Source: a virus. Taken from it: a stretch of 24,430 nt of DNA. Within the stretch, counting starts at the first letter, position 1. Each line of letters starts with the position of its first letter. The position numbers were made by a program, and so were the translations under genes. Location of the stretch: positions 1 through 24,430 of the IMG/VR virus record IMGVR_UViG_3300035698_010374; one strand, given 5' to 3'. The notes under the pieces were generated by a model. That model was not told the origin of the DNA and searched no databases. It saw only the letters and a program-made list of their open reading frames with translations. This document shows, one piece after another, positions 8,301 to 16,054 of this stretch.

Positions 8301-11300
8301 ACAACATATCCCTGATTGGCGCAAACATATCCAAAAAATTCAAAGAAGGTAAGCCAAACAGCCTGGTTGGTATGAAAGTCTCAAACTTCGCTGACCTATC
8401 AATCATGGCCCAGGTTTACCGTGATCCCCGTTTTGAGACTTTTCGCATTATCTATGTGAATAGCGGAAAGGTTGTGGGTGAAAATGCCGTATCACAAAGA
8501 ATGCCTGCATCCGTTAGGTTTCCTGGCCAGCATCTTGAGGACATAATAAGGCGCGATGCATCTACGTTTGGCGCTACCTCCATGTATCTTCTTCATAATC
8601 ATCCCAGTGGGTCGTCAGAGCCATCCAGGGCTGACGTTCAGTTAACCAAAGACGTTGTTGGCTGGGTCGGGCTGCCAGAAATGAAAGGCCACGTTGTTTT
8701 GGATAACGATGAATATTCTGTTATATCTGCTGATGGTAGGGTTTCTGATTTTGGCATTGACAATAATGACATTACTGGCGGCCTTGATGCTGTTAAGCCA
8801 AACCAGTTTTTAGGTACGGTTATAAACAATGATAGTGGTTTTGCGAATATAGCTAAAACCTATGAAACCAGCATGAGTGATCCTGGCGTGGTGGTTGTGA
8901 TAGCCACTGACTCAAAAGGATCTGTAAACACTGTTTTTTCTATTGATGTGGCTGGCGCTAAAGCGGCCCTGGAAGGAAAAACTGCGGCCACACTAAGACG
9001 ATTACTTAGGGAGTCTGGTTCTGCTGGTAGGATCTTCGCTGTGATTCACAAGGATGCCGATCAATCCCTATCAGACGAAATTAAAAACGCTGGTATTTTT
9101 ACCGATGTTTATCAAGACAATCAAACAGCCTCTGTTAGTGGTGATGTAGGATCTATACAAACCTTATTCCCTAGCAACAGCGAAAACGATATAGCTGGCG
9201 GCCAAAAGCTTGATGATAGCGGCAATGCTGATTACCAGGAAGATATTCGGCTTAGCGACTCTGAGCCTGCTGCTGATTTGGTTGTAACTCACAACCTGAG
9301 TGAAGATAACCTTATTCATGCCATAGAGCTTGGGGGGCTTGCTGCGCCATCTTTGGCAATTCAAAAGGGCTCTCTTGGGTTTGGTTCGTTTGGTGAGATT
9401 AGCCTGTTGGCAGATCCAGGCATTATCAATGATAAAACAATTAGCTTTTTCACCTCCGATATCTACAGTCCTCGGCACACCAGGGCTATCTACGATATAG
9501 ATTTTTACGTTAATAAAAAATTAGCGGAGCAGCTTACTGAGTCTGCGCCTTACCTCAGAGCTCCATCAGCAAACGAGATGGAGAGTGGGCCTAATGAGTA
9601 CCTGAGAAATGAATCTCTGCAACTACTGTTTCTAAAGTCTAAAGGTATTGCGCCAAAACCGAAAAAGAAAAAGGCTAAAAGCAAAGAGCACGAAAAGGCG
9701 ATAAGCTATGTAAAAAGAAAGTATGGCCCCGATGCTAAAACGCATCAATACCGCACAGATCCCACTGTTGTAGGCTTGGCCACAAAGCACTATCTTGATA
9801 TCCAGACCATGCGCTATGAGGATGGTAAAATGTTTGGTGGTGATTATGTTGTTGATGGGGAGTTAAACCAAAACTTAATGTATGGATTCATTAATAGCGT
9901 TGATGCTGGTGTTGAGTCCAGAATTGATGCGTATGCAATGAAGGACGCGATTAGAGCTAAGCTAGGTAGAAGCAAAAAACTGCAAACTGAATTTGATGCT
10001 TATGCTATGAATTTATTTAATGATGCAGTAGTAGGCCAAAATATATTTAAAGGGCATACGCCAGGAGGCACAAGGAAGTACGCTAAGTACAATCTTGATA
10101 ATGTTGTAAAAGATATGATTGCTGAGTTGCAAGGCGGTGAGGGTTTTCATTATGGCGGCCCTGGGTTCGTTAGATCATCGGTGGCAAAAAAACTTCTCTC
10201 GGTAAACAGCGCCAAAAACAACCGAGATAAAATAATATCCAGCACTGAAATGGATGCTATTAAGGAGGAGTCAAAAGAAAAGCATGATGATGCTATGGAG
10301 TCACTAAAGGAGCATTACAAATTTGAAACTGATTCTTTCCATTATGATGCCGGCGTTGAGTCGTCAATGATGGCTTATGCCCTTGGTCGGGAATCTCTTT
10401 CTGAATCGTTTGATAATGTGACTGAGGCTAAAAAAATAATAGATGAGCATCTGGATTATCTTGCTGGCCTACCAACAGAGTATTTTGAAGGAAAGGCAAA
10501 AAGGGCAATGGATCTATCTGAGTTCAAAGTTGCCGTTGTTCCCAATGGAGTAAAAGGGGACCATATTGATCACCTTAAAAATGCTGGCGTTACCATTAGA
10601 CGATATAACCCAAAAATTGAGGGTGATCGTGAAAGGGTTGTCTCCAAACAGAACAAGGTTTTATTTTCTAACAAAGACAAGAACGATAGCGGCAATGGTC
10701 GCTCTATTGAGCAGATTGAATCTGATATAAAACCGTTCCTGGTTAAGTGGAAGAATGCGCCAACAATCAAAATTGTGGCCACGTTTAAAGATGGCCTGGA
10801 TTGGATTGGTAACGCTCCTGATGGCTTTGAGAACAATAAAAACGTAGCTGGTATGTGGACCAGCAAGGGCATTGTTCTTGTTGCTGAAAACCTGCACACC
10901 ACTGATGAGGCAATAGGAGTACTCCTGCATGAGACTATTGGCCATGATGGTATTCGCAAGGCGTTTAAGGATATCACTGGCTCAAGCGAGATTAATGTTC
11001 TGATGGCTGGCGTTTGGCAGGCTCATAAGAAAGAGATAATGGCTGAGGCAAAGCGGCGTGGTATTAAAACTGGCACTACTAAAGAAAAGTACATTGCTGC
11101 TGATGAGTGGATAGCTAAGCTGGCTGAAACGCCAAGGGGAAAACTCTCCCAGGCAATGAACAAGCTACTGCAATACATTCAGAAAGTATTAAAAGACCTG
11201 GGCCTAATGAGTAAGAATATTACTAAGGCTGACATATTAGCAATGCTATCCAGGGCTGAGCAGTTACTTGAGTCTGGATCGGGCGCTAAGGCTACTCCTG

Positions 11301-14300
11301 GCGGCGATAATGTTGTTCTGGCGGCTAAGTCTGGATATAAAGGCAATGACCAGGGTGAGGCTGCTGAGTGGTTAGCTGCTAAGGCCAAGGGCCTGGATAT
11401 GTCTCAGGCTGCGCGTATGAAGCGTGCCGGGGCTATGGGGTTTGATACACTAAACACAGTCACCAGGACAGATGGATTTAAGAATATTAGCGCTTATCGT
11501 GATCACACATACTTTGTTATGGGTGATGGAGAGGCCGCATGGGAGTTCTCTGAGCAGTTTGCCATTGATCTAAATGGTCGGGACTTTAAAGGTGATGTTT
11601 CTGATCTTGTTGGGGCTAATCCTAGAAAGGTTGGGAAAAACATTTATATACCTGAGCCAAATGATTTTTTAATAAAAGCACAAAACACAGCAACTGCATC
11701 CGATTTAAGAAACCTGGGGTTTGGCAAGCAAACGGTTTCTCACATAACAGATGAAATGGTTGAGGCTTTAAGGGTTGCTGGATTTGATAGCGCCAAAGGT
11801 GACATAGATGGAATGATAGGAAAAGAGATTGTTGTGTTTAATCCCAATCAGATACGCTCTATCAACGCTGCCTTTGATCCAGACAATGCCGATAGCAGCA
11901 ACATACTAGCCAGTAACGGCATGTTTGATGATCTTGGTGCTGCAATGGATAGTATGGACACCAGCCAGGATAATAATGGCTCTCAGAGCAATCCTGGTGT
12001 AGCCATAGGGGGTAATCAACCACCAGCAAGCCCACCAGTAGGCCCGGGGCGCAATGGTGGCCAGGGCACTACTCCACCAGCTAACGGTTATATTTCTGAT
12101 ACTGATTGGAAAGATGGCCTTGCCAGTAAAATTATTGATCGGTTTCATTCCCTAGTTAAAGCGCAAAAAACGCTTGGTGCTCAAACTGAGGATGCTGATG
12201 CTGATCTTGCAGTTACTCTTTATCCTGGGCGTGCGCGTGACCAGGTTGATCAGTTTACTGAGGATGTAACTAAACCGCTGGTTAAAATGATCCACGACTC
12301 AGGGCATTCCTTTGAGGAGGTGGGCCGATACCTGCACGCCAGGCACGCCAAAGAAGCGAATGCAGTGCTGCAACGCAGAAATCCTAATATCAATAACAAC
12401 GATATCTTGGCTGGTATGGACAATGTTGATGCGGCAAGCATACTGCACGACTACAGAAATGATGCCGCTATGCAGGCTATTGCTACCGCTATTGATGATG
12501 TTACCGATAATCATGTAACCACTATGGTTAGTAATGAGCTATTAACCCAGGAAGAAGCAGATACCTGGCGCTCACTTTACAAGCATTACGTTCCGTTAAA
12601 TCGTCTTGAGGTTGAGGATTCCATGCCTGGCGCTGGTCGAGGCTTTGATGTACGAGGCAAGGAGGCAAAGTTTCGCGCTGGATCATTTAAGGATGTAGAC
12701 CATGCCAACCTGGTAGCCAGGATATTGGCCCAAAGTGAAACGGCCCTGGTGCGATCTGAGAAGAATAAAGTAGCTCAAACCGTATACAACATGGCCAAAG
12801 ATAATCCTGATGCTGACTATTGGCTTGTTGACCAGGTGAGTGAAAAAACCTACAGAAAGGCTGATGGTACTGTTGGCAAGCGCAAGGATGTTAATGGCGA
12901 TTATGTTTTATCTGCCAAGTTTGATGGTGTTAGCAAGTACGTTCTTTTTAACGATGAGAATGCTCACGCTAAGAAAATGGCTGAACAGCTAAAGAATCTT
13001 GATGGCGCAGATATGAGCCGCTTCACTGCTACGGCGCAAAAGGTTAACCGATACCTGGCAATGATTAACACCTCACTATCACCTGAGTTTGTTATCTCTA
13101 ACTTTTTCCGTGATGTGCAAACTGCTGCCTACAATCTTACTGACACTGAGCTTGCAGATATGCAGGTTAAAGTGGTCAAGGGCCTTAAAGGTGCAGGGCT
13201 TGGCATTCGCAAAGTTCTACGCGCAAAGCCTGGTGATCCTGCTCCTACTGGTGTGTGGGCTGATGCGTTTAATGATTTCAGGGCGCATGGCGGTATGACA
13301 GGCTGGGTACAGAGCTATGAGGATGCGGCTGGTCGCATGGATCAGATACGCAAAGATATCCGTAATGAAACAAAGCCTGGCTGGAAGCAGGTGGCTGCTC
13401 TAGGCAAGGTTATTGGTGACTATAATATGGTCGTTGAGAATGCTGTTCGTCTTTCAGCTTATAAGGCTGGTGTTGATGCTGGCATGAGTAAGGCCAAAGC
13501 AGCACGCCTGGCCAAGCAGTTAACGGTGGATTTCAATAGAAAGGGTGAATGGGGCGCTGCAATAAACGCTTATTACCTGTTTTATAATGCTTCGGTACAA
13601 GGTTCTGCCAGGCTGATTAGAGCCTTGGCTAACCCAAAGAACAAGAAGCTAAGAGCTATGGTGGCATCTACCGTGGCTATCTCTGCAATGAATGACATTC
13701 TTGCCAGGATGCTTGGTGGTGAGGATGATGATGGCGAGACTCTTTACGACAAAATTCCTGATCATGTTAAGGACCGTAACCTGGTAATCATGGATTACTT
13801 TGGCTGGCGCGATACGAAGGATGGCGTATTTTTAAAGATACCGCTACCGTGGGGCTATAACGTGTTTCATGTTGCTGGCCAGGAAATTGGTTCAGCGATA
13901 TCAAAAGCATCTGGTATAAACCCTGAGTGGTCTGTTGGTCCTTCTGTAATGAGGGTTCTTTCAAGTACCCTGCACTCGTTCAACCCTATCCAGGATGGAT
14001 CTTTTGGGCAAACTCTTATGCCTACCGTGTCTGATCCATACATGCGGATCACACAAAATACAGATTGGCATGGCGGTCCTGTTTATCCTGATTACAATAA
14101 GTTTGATCCAAATTTTCGCAAGCATTACGGCAATGTTAGGCCAGAGAGCCAATGGGTAGCCAATAAGCTGGCTGATCTAAGTATGGATAAAGATACTTTA
14201 AAATCTCGTGTTGATTGGTCGCCTGAGTGGATTGATGTTTATGTTGATTTTGCCACTGGCTCTGCTGGTCGGGTGGTCGCTGATGCGGTTTCGGTCACTG

Positions 14301-14674
14301 GTCAACTTCTTCGCGGTGAGGAGATAGAGCGTAGATCAATACCGATGTATAGAAAATTAGTAGGTGAGGTGTCGGTATCTGATCGGCGTAGATTGTTCTA
14401 TGATGCTTACTATGAGGTTTTGGATGTTGATAAAGAACTTAAAAAGCGTAAAGGTGAGGACAACCACAAAGAACTTGTTAAGGGTGTTGGTGGTCGTACC
14501 AAGCTAATAGCACCAGCCAAGATTACTAAAAATAAGTTACGCAAACTAAAGGCGAAAAAGAAAAAGTATAAGGCTGATGGTAATGATGCTGCTTTAAAGA
14601 AAATTGAAACTGAAATGGATTCGGTAATGGCTAAATTTATGGCTAGATACCGCGCCGAAATGTATAAAGATTAG
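5333..14674 (+). CDS. giant polyvalent virion protein: ParB-like, RadC/JAB, HEXXGH, ART-like, LPD38-like
   Basis: A 3113-residue protein in the gp16 position; likely injected with the DNA (inference). Visible order is as follows. Two Trp-containing 'NxWxQDEA' repeats lie at residues 2-10 and 35-42. A hydrophobic, Gly/Ala-rich segment spans about 48-325. A 78-residue-period repeat lies at about 340-465, followed by an Asp/Gly linker. A DdrB/ParB-like domain spans about 545-910 with GNGRI at 644-648. A RadC-type JAB domain spans about 990-1150 with Glu1050, His1088, His1090, Ser1098 and Asp1101, a complete JAMM site. A phage-specific domain with 'THNLSEDNL...GGLAAPSLAI' starts near 1317. A metallopeptidase-like domain carries HETIGH at 1866-1871. 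An ART-like segment spans about 2009-2190. An LPD38-like C-terminus spans about 2260-3113. These are known building blocks of phage polyvalent proteins. No lytic transglycosylase domain was recognised. The start directly abuts the previous stop and has GGAG upstream. Confidence 0.85.
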   Translation: MNWWAQDEAVDQNAALGSGAAMPSTVAASEPSAVNFWEQDEAIEPEPVELADGNLFTSAGASMVNAAIGLESGLAATPATVMRAGRGLYDYFPDSAKSVLADGMGATVNMTPAGGLMQLFGDNAGALEDASNAGADFIDSGSTYLNNNFDAFKRVNQKGQMADQAVGSALGGDLSQLGSAVSDPEQWAAAIGNAVPTLFAAMKGGLPFIAALEASEASKNARDYEKKTGVAISDSDFAKSVTITTSINSALERILPKKLADKALQGGWIKRFLTGGGIEFLTEGAQNTNTNLNSPDPEQAWHEGLLQSLMGGFGSGAGMSVAQGDQTPAAVAPIPLPTGDNFRDSPEAMSGLDQLFNIADGAQAYSNLPQGNNDESVNNDLSGTMADENRFNSLDNAPGGFFENDEKVEQKEKGPIADNFMRSPEEMEALSQLDGLVGGSQAYSDLPQGNNNESVNNDLSGTMADSNLFDAIDQGQGRGSDVDPVAKAKPTVKPTVKPTNDDDDESGGGGSPQPAARVDLNQPDDTGTGQDDIEIKPLFPSKASPLAGEKVTTKDNSGSPVESQYELSEASQLNASHDANGAENPNYDKDKKGKQPRGRDSAGSIFQIRKIASDKKMTPEWLGQSEHVDKGAPMTDQQGDARSGNGRIAGIQLAYSNDGDAAKRYKQYLVDNAEKFGFDRDAVESMKQPILHKTILNDFTDAQWKAFAQNANKPTTLGIPAAEQAQQDAEGIVDIISEFNPDQSGNVGAASNRQFVNKFMQMIGSDEANGFINSSGYLSKRGADRITTAIFQAAYKNDELLGIQSESTDNDIKNVTNALVKAAGSFAKSRQTDETITDERVNSLLDAIDVVRRSRRNHNTLDHELSLGDMVNPISADTEALARQIDENIGSAKELTNIFTDIADGTAIDADRSALKKSNLDMFDQIDGGSPEVKPTSTPNETDVGIDGDLNIPDLFANTELRPGTKQKQLDDGVSAFEKVFGNIKKKVGDNISLIGANISKKFKEGKPNSLVGMKVSNFADLSIMAQVYRDPRFETFRIIYVNSGKVVGENAVSQRMPASVRFPGQHLEDIIRRDASTFGATSMYLLHNHPSGSSEPSRADVQLTKDVVGWVGLPEMKGHVVLDNDEYSVISADGRVSDFGIDNNDITGGLDAVKPNQFLGTVINNDSGFANIAKTYETSMSDPGVVVVIATDSKGSVNTVFSIDVAGAKAALEGKTAATLRRLLRESGSAGRIFAVIHKDADQSLSDEIKNAGIFTDVYQDNQTASVSGDVGSIQTLFPSNSENDIAGGQKLDDSGNADYQEDIRLSDSEPAADLVVTHNLSEDNLIHAIELGGLAAPSLAIQKGSLGFGSFGEISLLADPGIINDKTISFFTSDIYSPRHTRAIYDIDFYVNKKLAEQLTESAPYLRAPSANEMESGPNEYLRNESLQLLFLKSKGIAPKPKKKKAKSKEHEKAISYVKRKYGPDAKTHQYRTDPTVVGLATKHYLDIQTMRYEDGKMFGGDYVVDGELNQNLMYGFINSVDAGVESRIDAYAMKDAIRAKLGRSKKLQTEFDAYAMNLFNDAVVGQNIFKGHTPGGTRKYAKYNLDNVVKDMIAELQGGEGFHYGGPGFVRSSVAKKLLSVNSAKNNRDKIISSTEMDAIKEESKEKHDDAMESLKEHYKFETDSFHYDAGVESSMMAYALGRESLSESFDNVTEAKKIIDEHLDYLAGLPTEYFEGKAKRAMDLSEFKVAVVPNGVKGDHIDHLKNAGVTIRRYNPKIEGDRERVVSKQNKVLFSNKDKNDSGNGRSIEQIESDIKPFLVKWKNAPTIKIVATFKDGLDWIGNAPDGFENNKNVAGMWTSKGIVLVAENLHTTDEAIGVLLHETIGHDGIRKAFKDITGSSEINVLMAGVWQAHKKEIMAEAKRRGIKTGTTKEKYIAADEWIAKLAETPRGKLSQAMNKLLQYIQKVLKDLGLMSKNITKADILAMLSRAEQLLESGSGAKATPGGDNVVLAAKSGYKGNDQGEAAEWLAAKAKGLDMSQAARMKRAGAMGFDTLNTVTRTDGFKNISAYRDHTYFVMGDGEAAWEFSEQFAIDLNGRDFKGDVSDLVGANPRKVGKNIYIPEPNDFLIKAQNTATASDLRNLGFGKQTVSHITDEMVEALRVAGFDSAKGDIDGMIGKEIVVFNPNQIRSINAAFDPDNADSSNILASNGMFDDLGAAMDSMDTSQDNNGSQSNPGVAIGGNQPPASPPVGPGRNGGQGTTPPANGYISDTDWKDGLASKIIDRFHSLVKAQKTLGAQTEDADADLAVTLYPGRARDQVDQFTEDVTKPLVKMIHDSGHSFEEVGRYLHARHAKEANAVLQRRNPNINNNDILAGMDNVDAASILHDYRNDAAMQAIATAIDDVTDNHVTTMVSNELLTQEEADTWRSLYKHYVPLNRLEVEDSMPGAGRGFDVRGKEAKFRAGSFKDVDHANLVARILAQSETALVRSEKNKVAQTVYNMAKDNPDADYWLVDQVSEKTYRKADGTVGKRKDVNGDYVLSAKFDGVSKYVLFNDENAHAKKMAEQLKNLDGADMSRFTATAQKVNRYLAMINTSLSPEFVISNFFRDVQTAAYNLTDTELADMQVKVVKGLKGAGLGIRKVLRAKPGDPAPTGVWADAFNDFRAHGGMTGWVQSYEDAAGRMDQIRKDIRNETKPGWKQVAALGKVIGDYNMVVENAVRLSAYKAGVDAGMSKAKAARLAKQLTVDFNRKGEWGAAINAYYLFYNASVQGSARLIRALANPKNKKLRAMVASTVAISAMNDILARMLGGEDDDGETLYDKIPDHVKDRNLVIMDYFGWRDTKDGVFLKIPLPWGYNVFHVAGQEIGSAISKASGINPEWSVGPSVMRVLSSTLHSFNPIQDGSFGQTLMPTVSDPYMRITQNTDWHGGPVYPDYNKFDPNFRKHYGNVRPESQWVANKLADLSMDKDTLKSRVDWSPEWIDVYVDFATGSAGRVVADAVSVTGQLLRGEEIERRSIPMYRKLVGEVSVSDRRRLFYDAYYEVLDVDKELKKRKGEDNHKELVKGVGGRTKLIAPAKITKNKLRKLKAKKKKYKADGNDAALKKIETEMDSVMAKFMARYRAEMYKD

Positions 14675-14685
14675 AGGTACACACA

Positions 14686-16047
14686 ATGGCACAAGCAACA
14701 GAGTTTATTCAATCAACCAACTTCACTGAGTCTGGCGTTACTGGCGCCGATCTTGATACTGAGTTTGGCAACGTTAAAGCAACACTGACTGCGCTAAGGT
14801 TGAACTTGGCGGCACTACAGCGTGATGATCAACGGCTGGCTAATAACGCGGTGCACGCTCAAGCGCTATCTAGTGAGGCATTAGCCCTGATTAACGCCAC
14901 GTTTGACTATACTGGTGCGTTTGTGAGCGCTACGGCTTATACGGCTGGCCAGAGTTATTCTAGTGGTGGTCGGCTTTATGTCGCCTTGGTGGGACATACG
15001 TCTAGCTCTGTGGCTGCTGATACGGTTCTTGTTAATGTTGTGGCGGTAACAAGCTCTGATGATGCCATTGCTAATACTGGCCTTGTTGCCGCATCACTTA
15101 CTGGCGCGGGTAACGCCTACCTGTTCACGCTGAATTTAACGGCTTATGACGATGGGGAAAATTACAACCTAATCCCTAACCACACCAATACTGGCGCGGT
15201 TACCATCAACCGTGACTCTCAAGGCGCCAAGGCCCTACTAATTAATGGTCGTGCAGCCCTGGCGGGTGAGATTGTTTCTGGCCGTAAAATAACCGCTGCC
15301 TACAGCAGCACTCTTGATGCCTGGGAGCTACTTAGCTTGTTACCTCAGGCTGCTGCAACCATTGGCGCCGTTGGATTAAATATCCTGGTAACAAGCAATA
15401 CTGCATTTAATGTGGTTGTCACCAGCGCTACCCTGGTCAACGCTTCTGGTCGGTTTATTAATGTCGGCGCTAACACTGAGGCGGTGGCGGTGGCTTCTGC
15501 TGCGATGAATGATGCTTACACCTATGCTAATGATGCCTGGTATGACGTTTATATTCTTAGTGATGGAGCAGGATCGTTTGAGGTTCAATTGGTGCCTGAT
15601 CAAAGCGCGGTGGTTGAGGATGTTACTCATCCATTCACTGCGCGGGTTGGCTGCATTCGCAACACTGGCGGCAACCTGATACGAACACACCAAACTGGCA
15701 ACCAGGTGCGGTTTTTACAGGATATCTCCCAGCGTGCATCTGCAATATTGAATGTGGCTACTGGGCTTGAGTCTGTTAGTCTTACTATGCCAGTGGATAG
15801 CGGCCAGGCTGAGTTAGCTTTTCACGGTACTATCTCTGGCGCTACTACAGCCATTTTAAGTGTGGCGCAAGGTAGTGAACTTCTGGTTAGCACGCTGTTT
15901 CAGTTAGCGGCAGGCTCAACAGAACAATCAGTTACACGATCAATCTATGCGAGGAATGATTCTAATGTTAGAAAAATTGATATTAAGTACAGCGCAGGCG
16001 CTAGTAATCTCGTCAGTGTTTTTATTTGCGGCTTTATTTGGAGATAA
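14686..16047 (+). CDS. tail fibre/appendage protein (copy 1)
   Basis: A 453-residue beta-rich protein preceded by AGAGG at 14672-14676. The N-terminus carries a 'TNFTESG...LDTEF' segment and an 'LQRDDQRLANNAVH' helix that recur in the next gene and probably attach the fibre. About residues 75-105 follow the phage fibre pattern of Gly-x-(Trp/Phe), 'AYTAGQSY' and 'GGRLYVALVGHTS'. A later segment (about 150-215) has the 'NTGAVTINRDSQGAKALLINGRAAL' class of tail-fibre domain, followed by a 'WELLSLL' strand. Such proteins bind the host surface. The C-terminal third has no recognised receptor-binding or enzymatic domain. Confidence 0.75.
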   Translation: MAQATEFIQSTNFTESGVTGADLDTEFGNVKATLTALRLNLAALQRDDQRLANNAVHAQALSSEALALINATFDYTGAFVSATAYTAGQSYSSGGRLYVALVGHTSSSVAADTVLVNVVAVTSSDDAIANTGLVAASLTGAGNAYLFTLNLTAYDDGENYNLIPNHTNTGAVTINRDSQGAKALLINGRAALAGEIVSGRKITAAYSSTLDAWELLSLLPQAAATIGAVGLNILVTSNTAFNVVVTSATLVNASGRFINVGANTEAVAVASAAMNDAYTYANDAWYDVYILSDGAGSFEVQLVPDQSAVVEDVTHPFTARVGCIRNTGGNLIRTHQTGNQVRFLQDISQRASAILNVATGLESVSLTMPVDSGQAELAFHGTISGATTAILSVAQGSELLVSTLFQLAAGSTEQSVTRSIYARNDSNVRKIDIKYSAGASNLVSVFICGFIWR

Positions 16048-16054
16048 CACGACA

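Noticed and set aside
10570-10977. 135-codon open frame on the - strand
   Set aside because: It is antisense to the peptidase-like domain of the giant protein, with low-complexity Ser/Ile-rich translation and no ribosome binding site.
15947-16054. Upstream extension of the second fibre frame, with a hydrophobic N-terminus
   Set aside because: It overlaps the end of the first fibre gene in another frame. The ATG at 16055 gives the N-terminus that matches the first fibre, so the signal-like stretch is probably chance.
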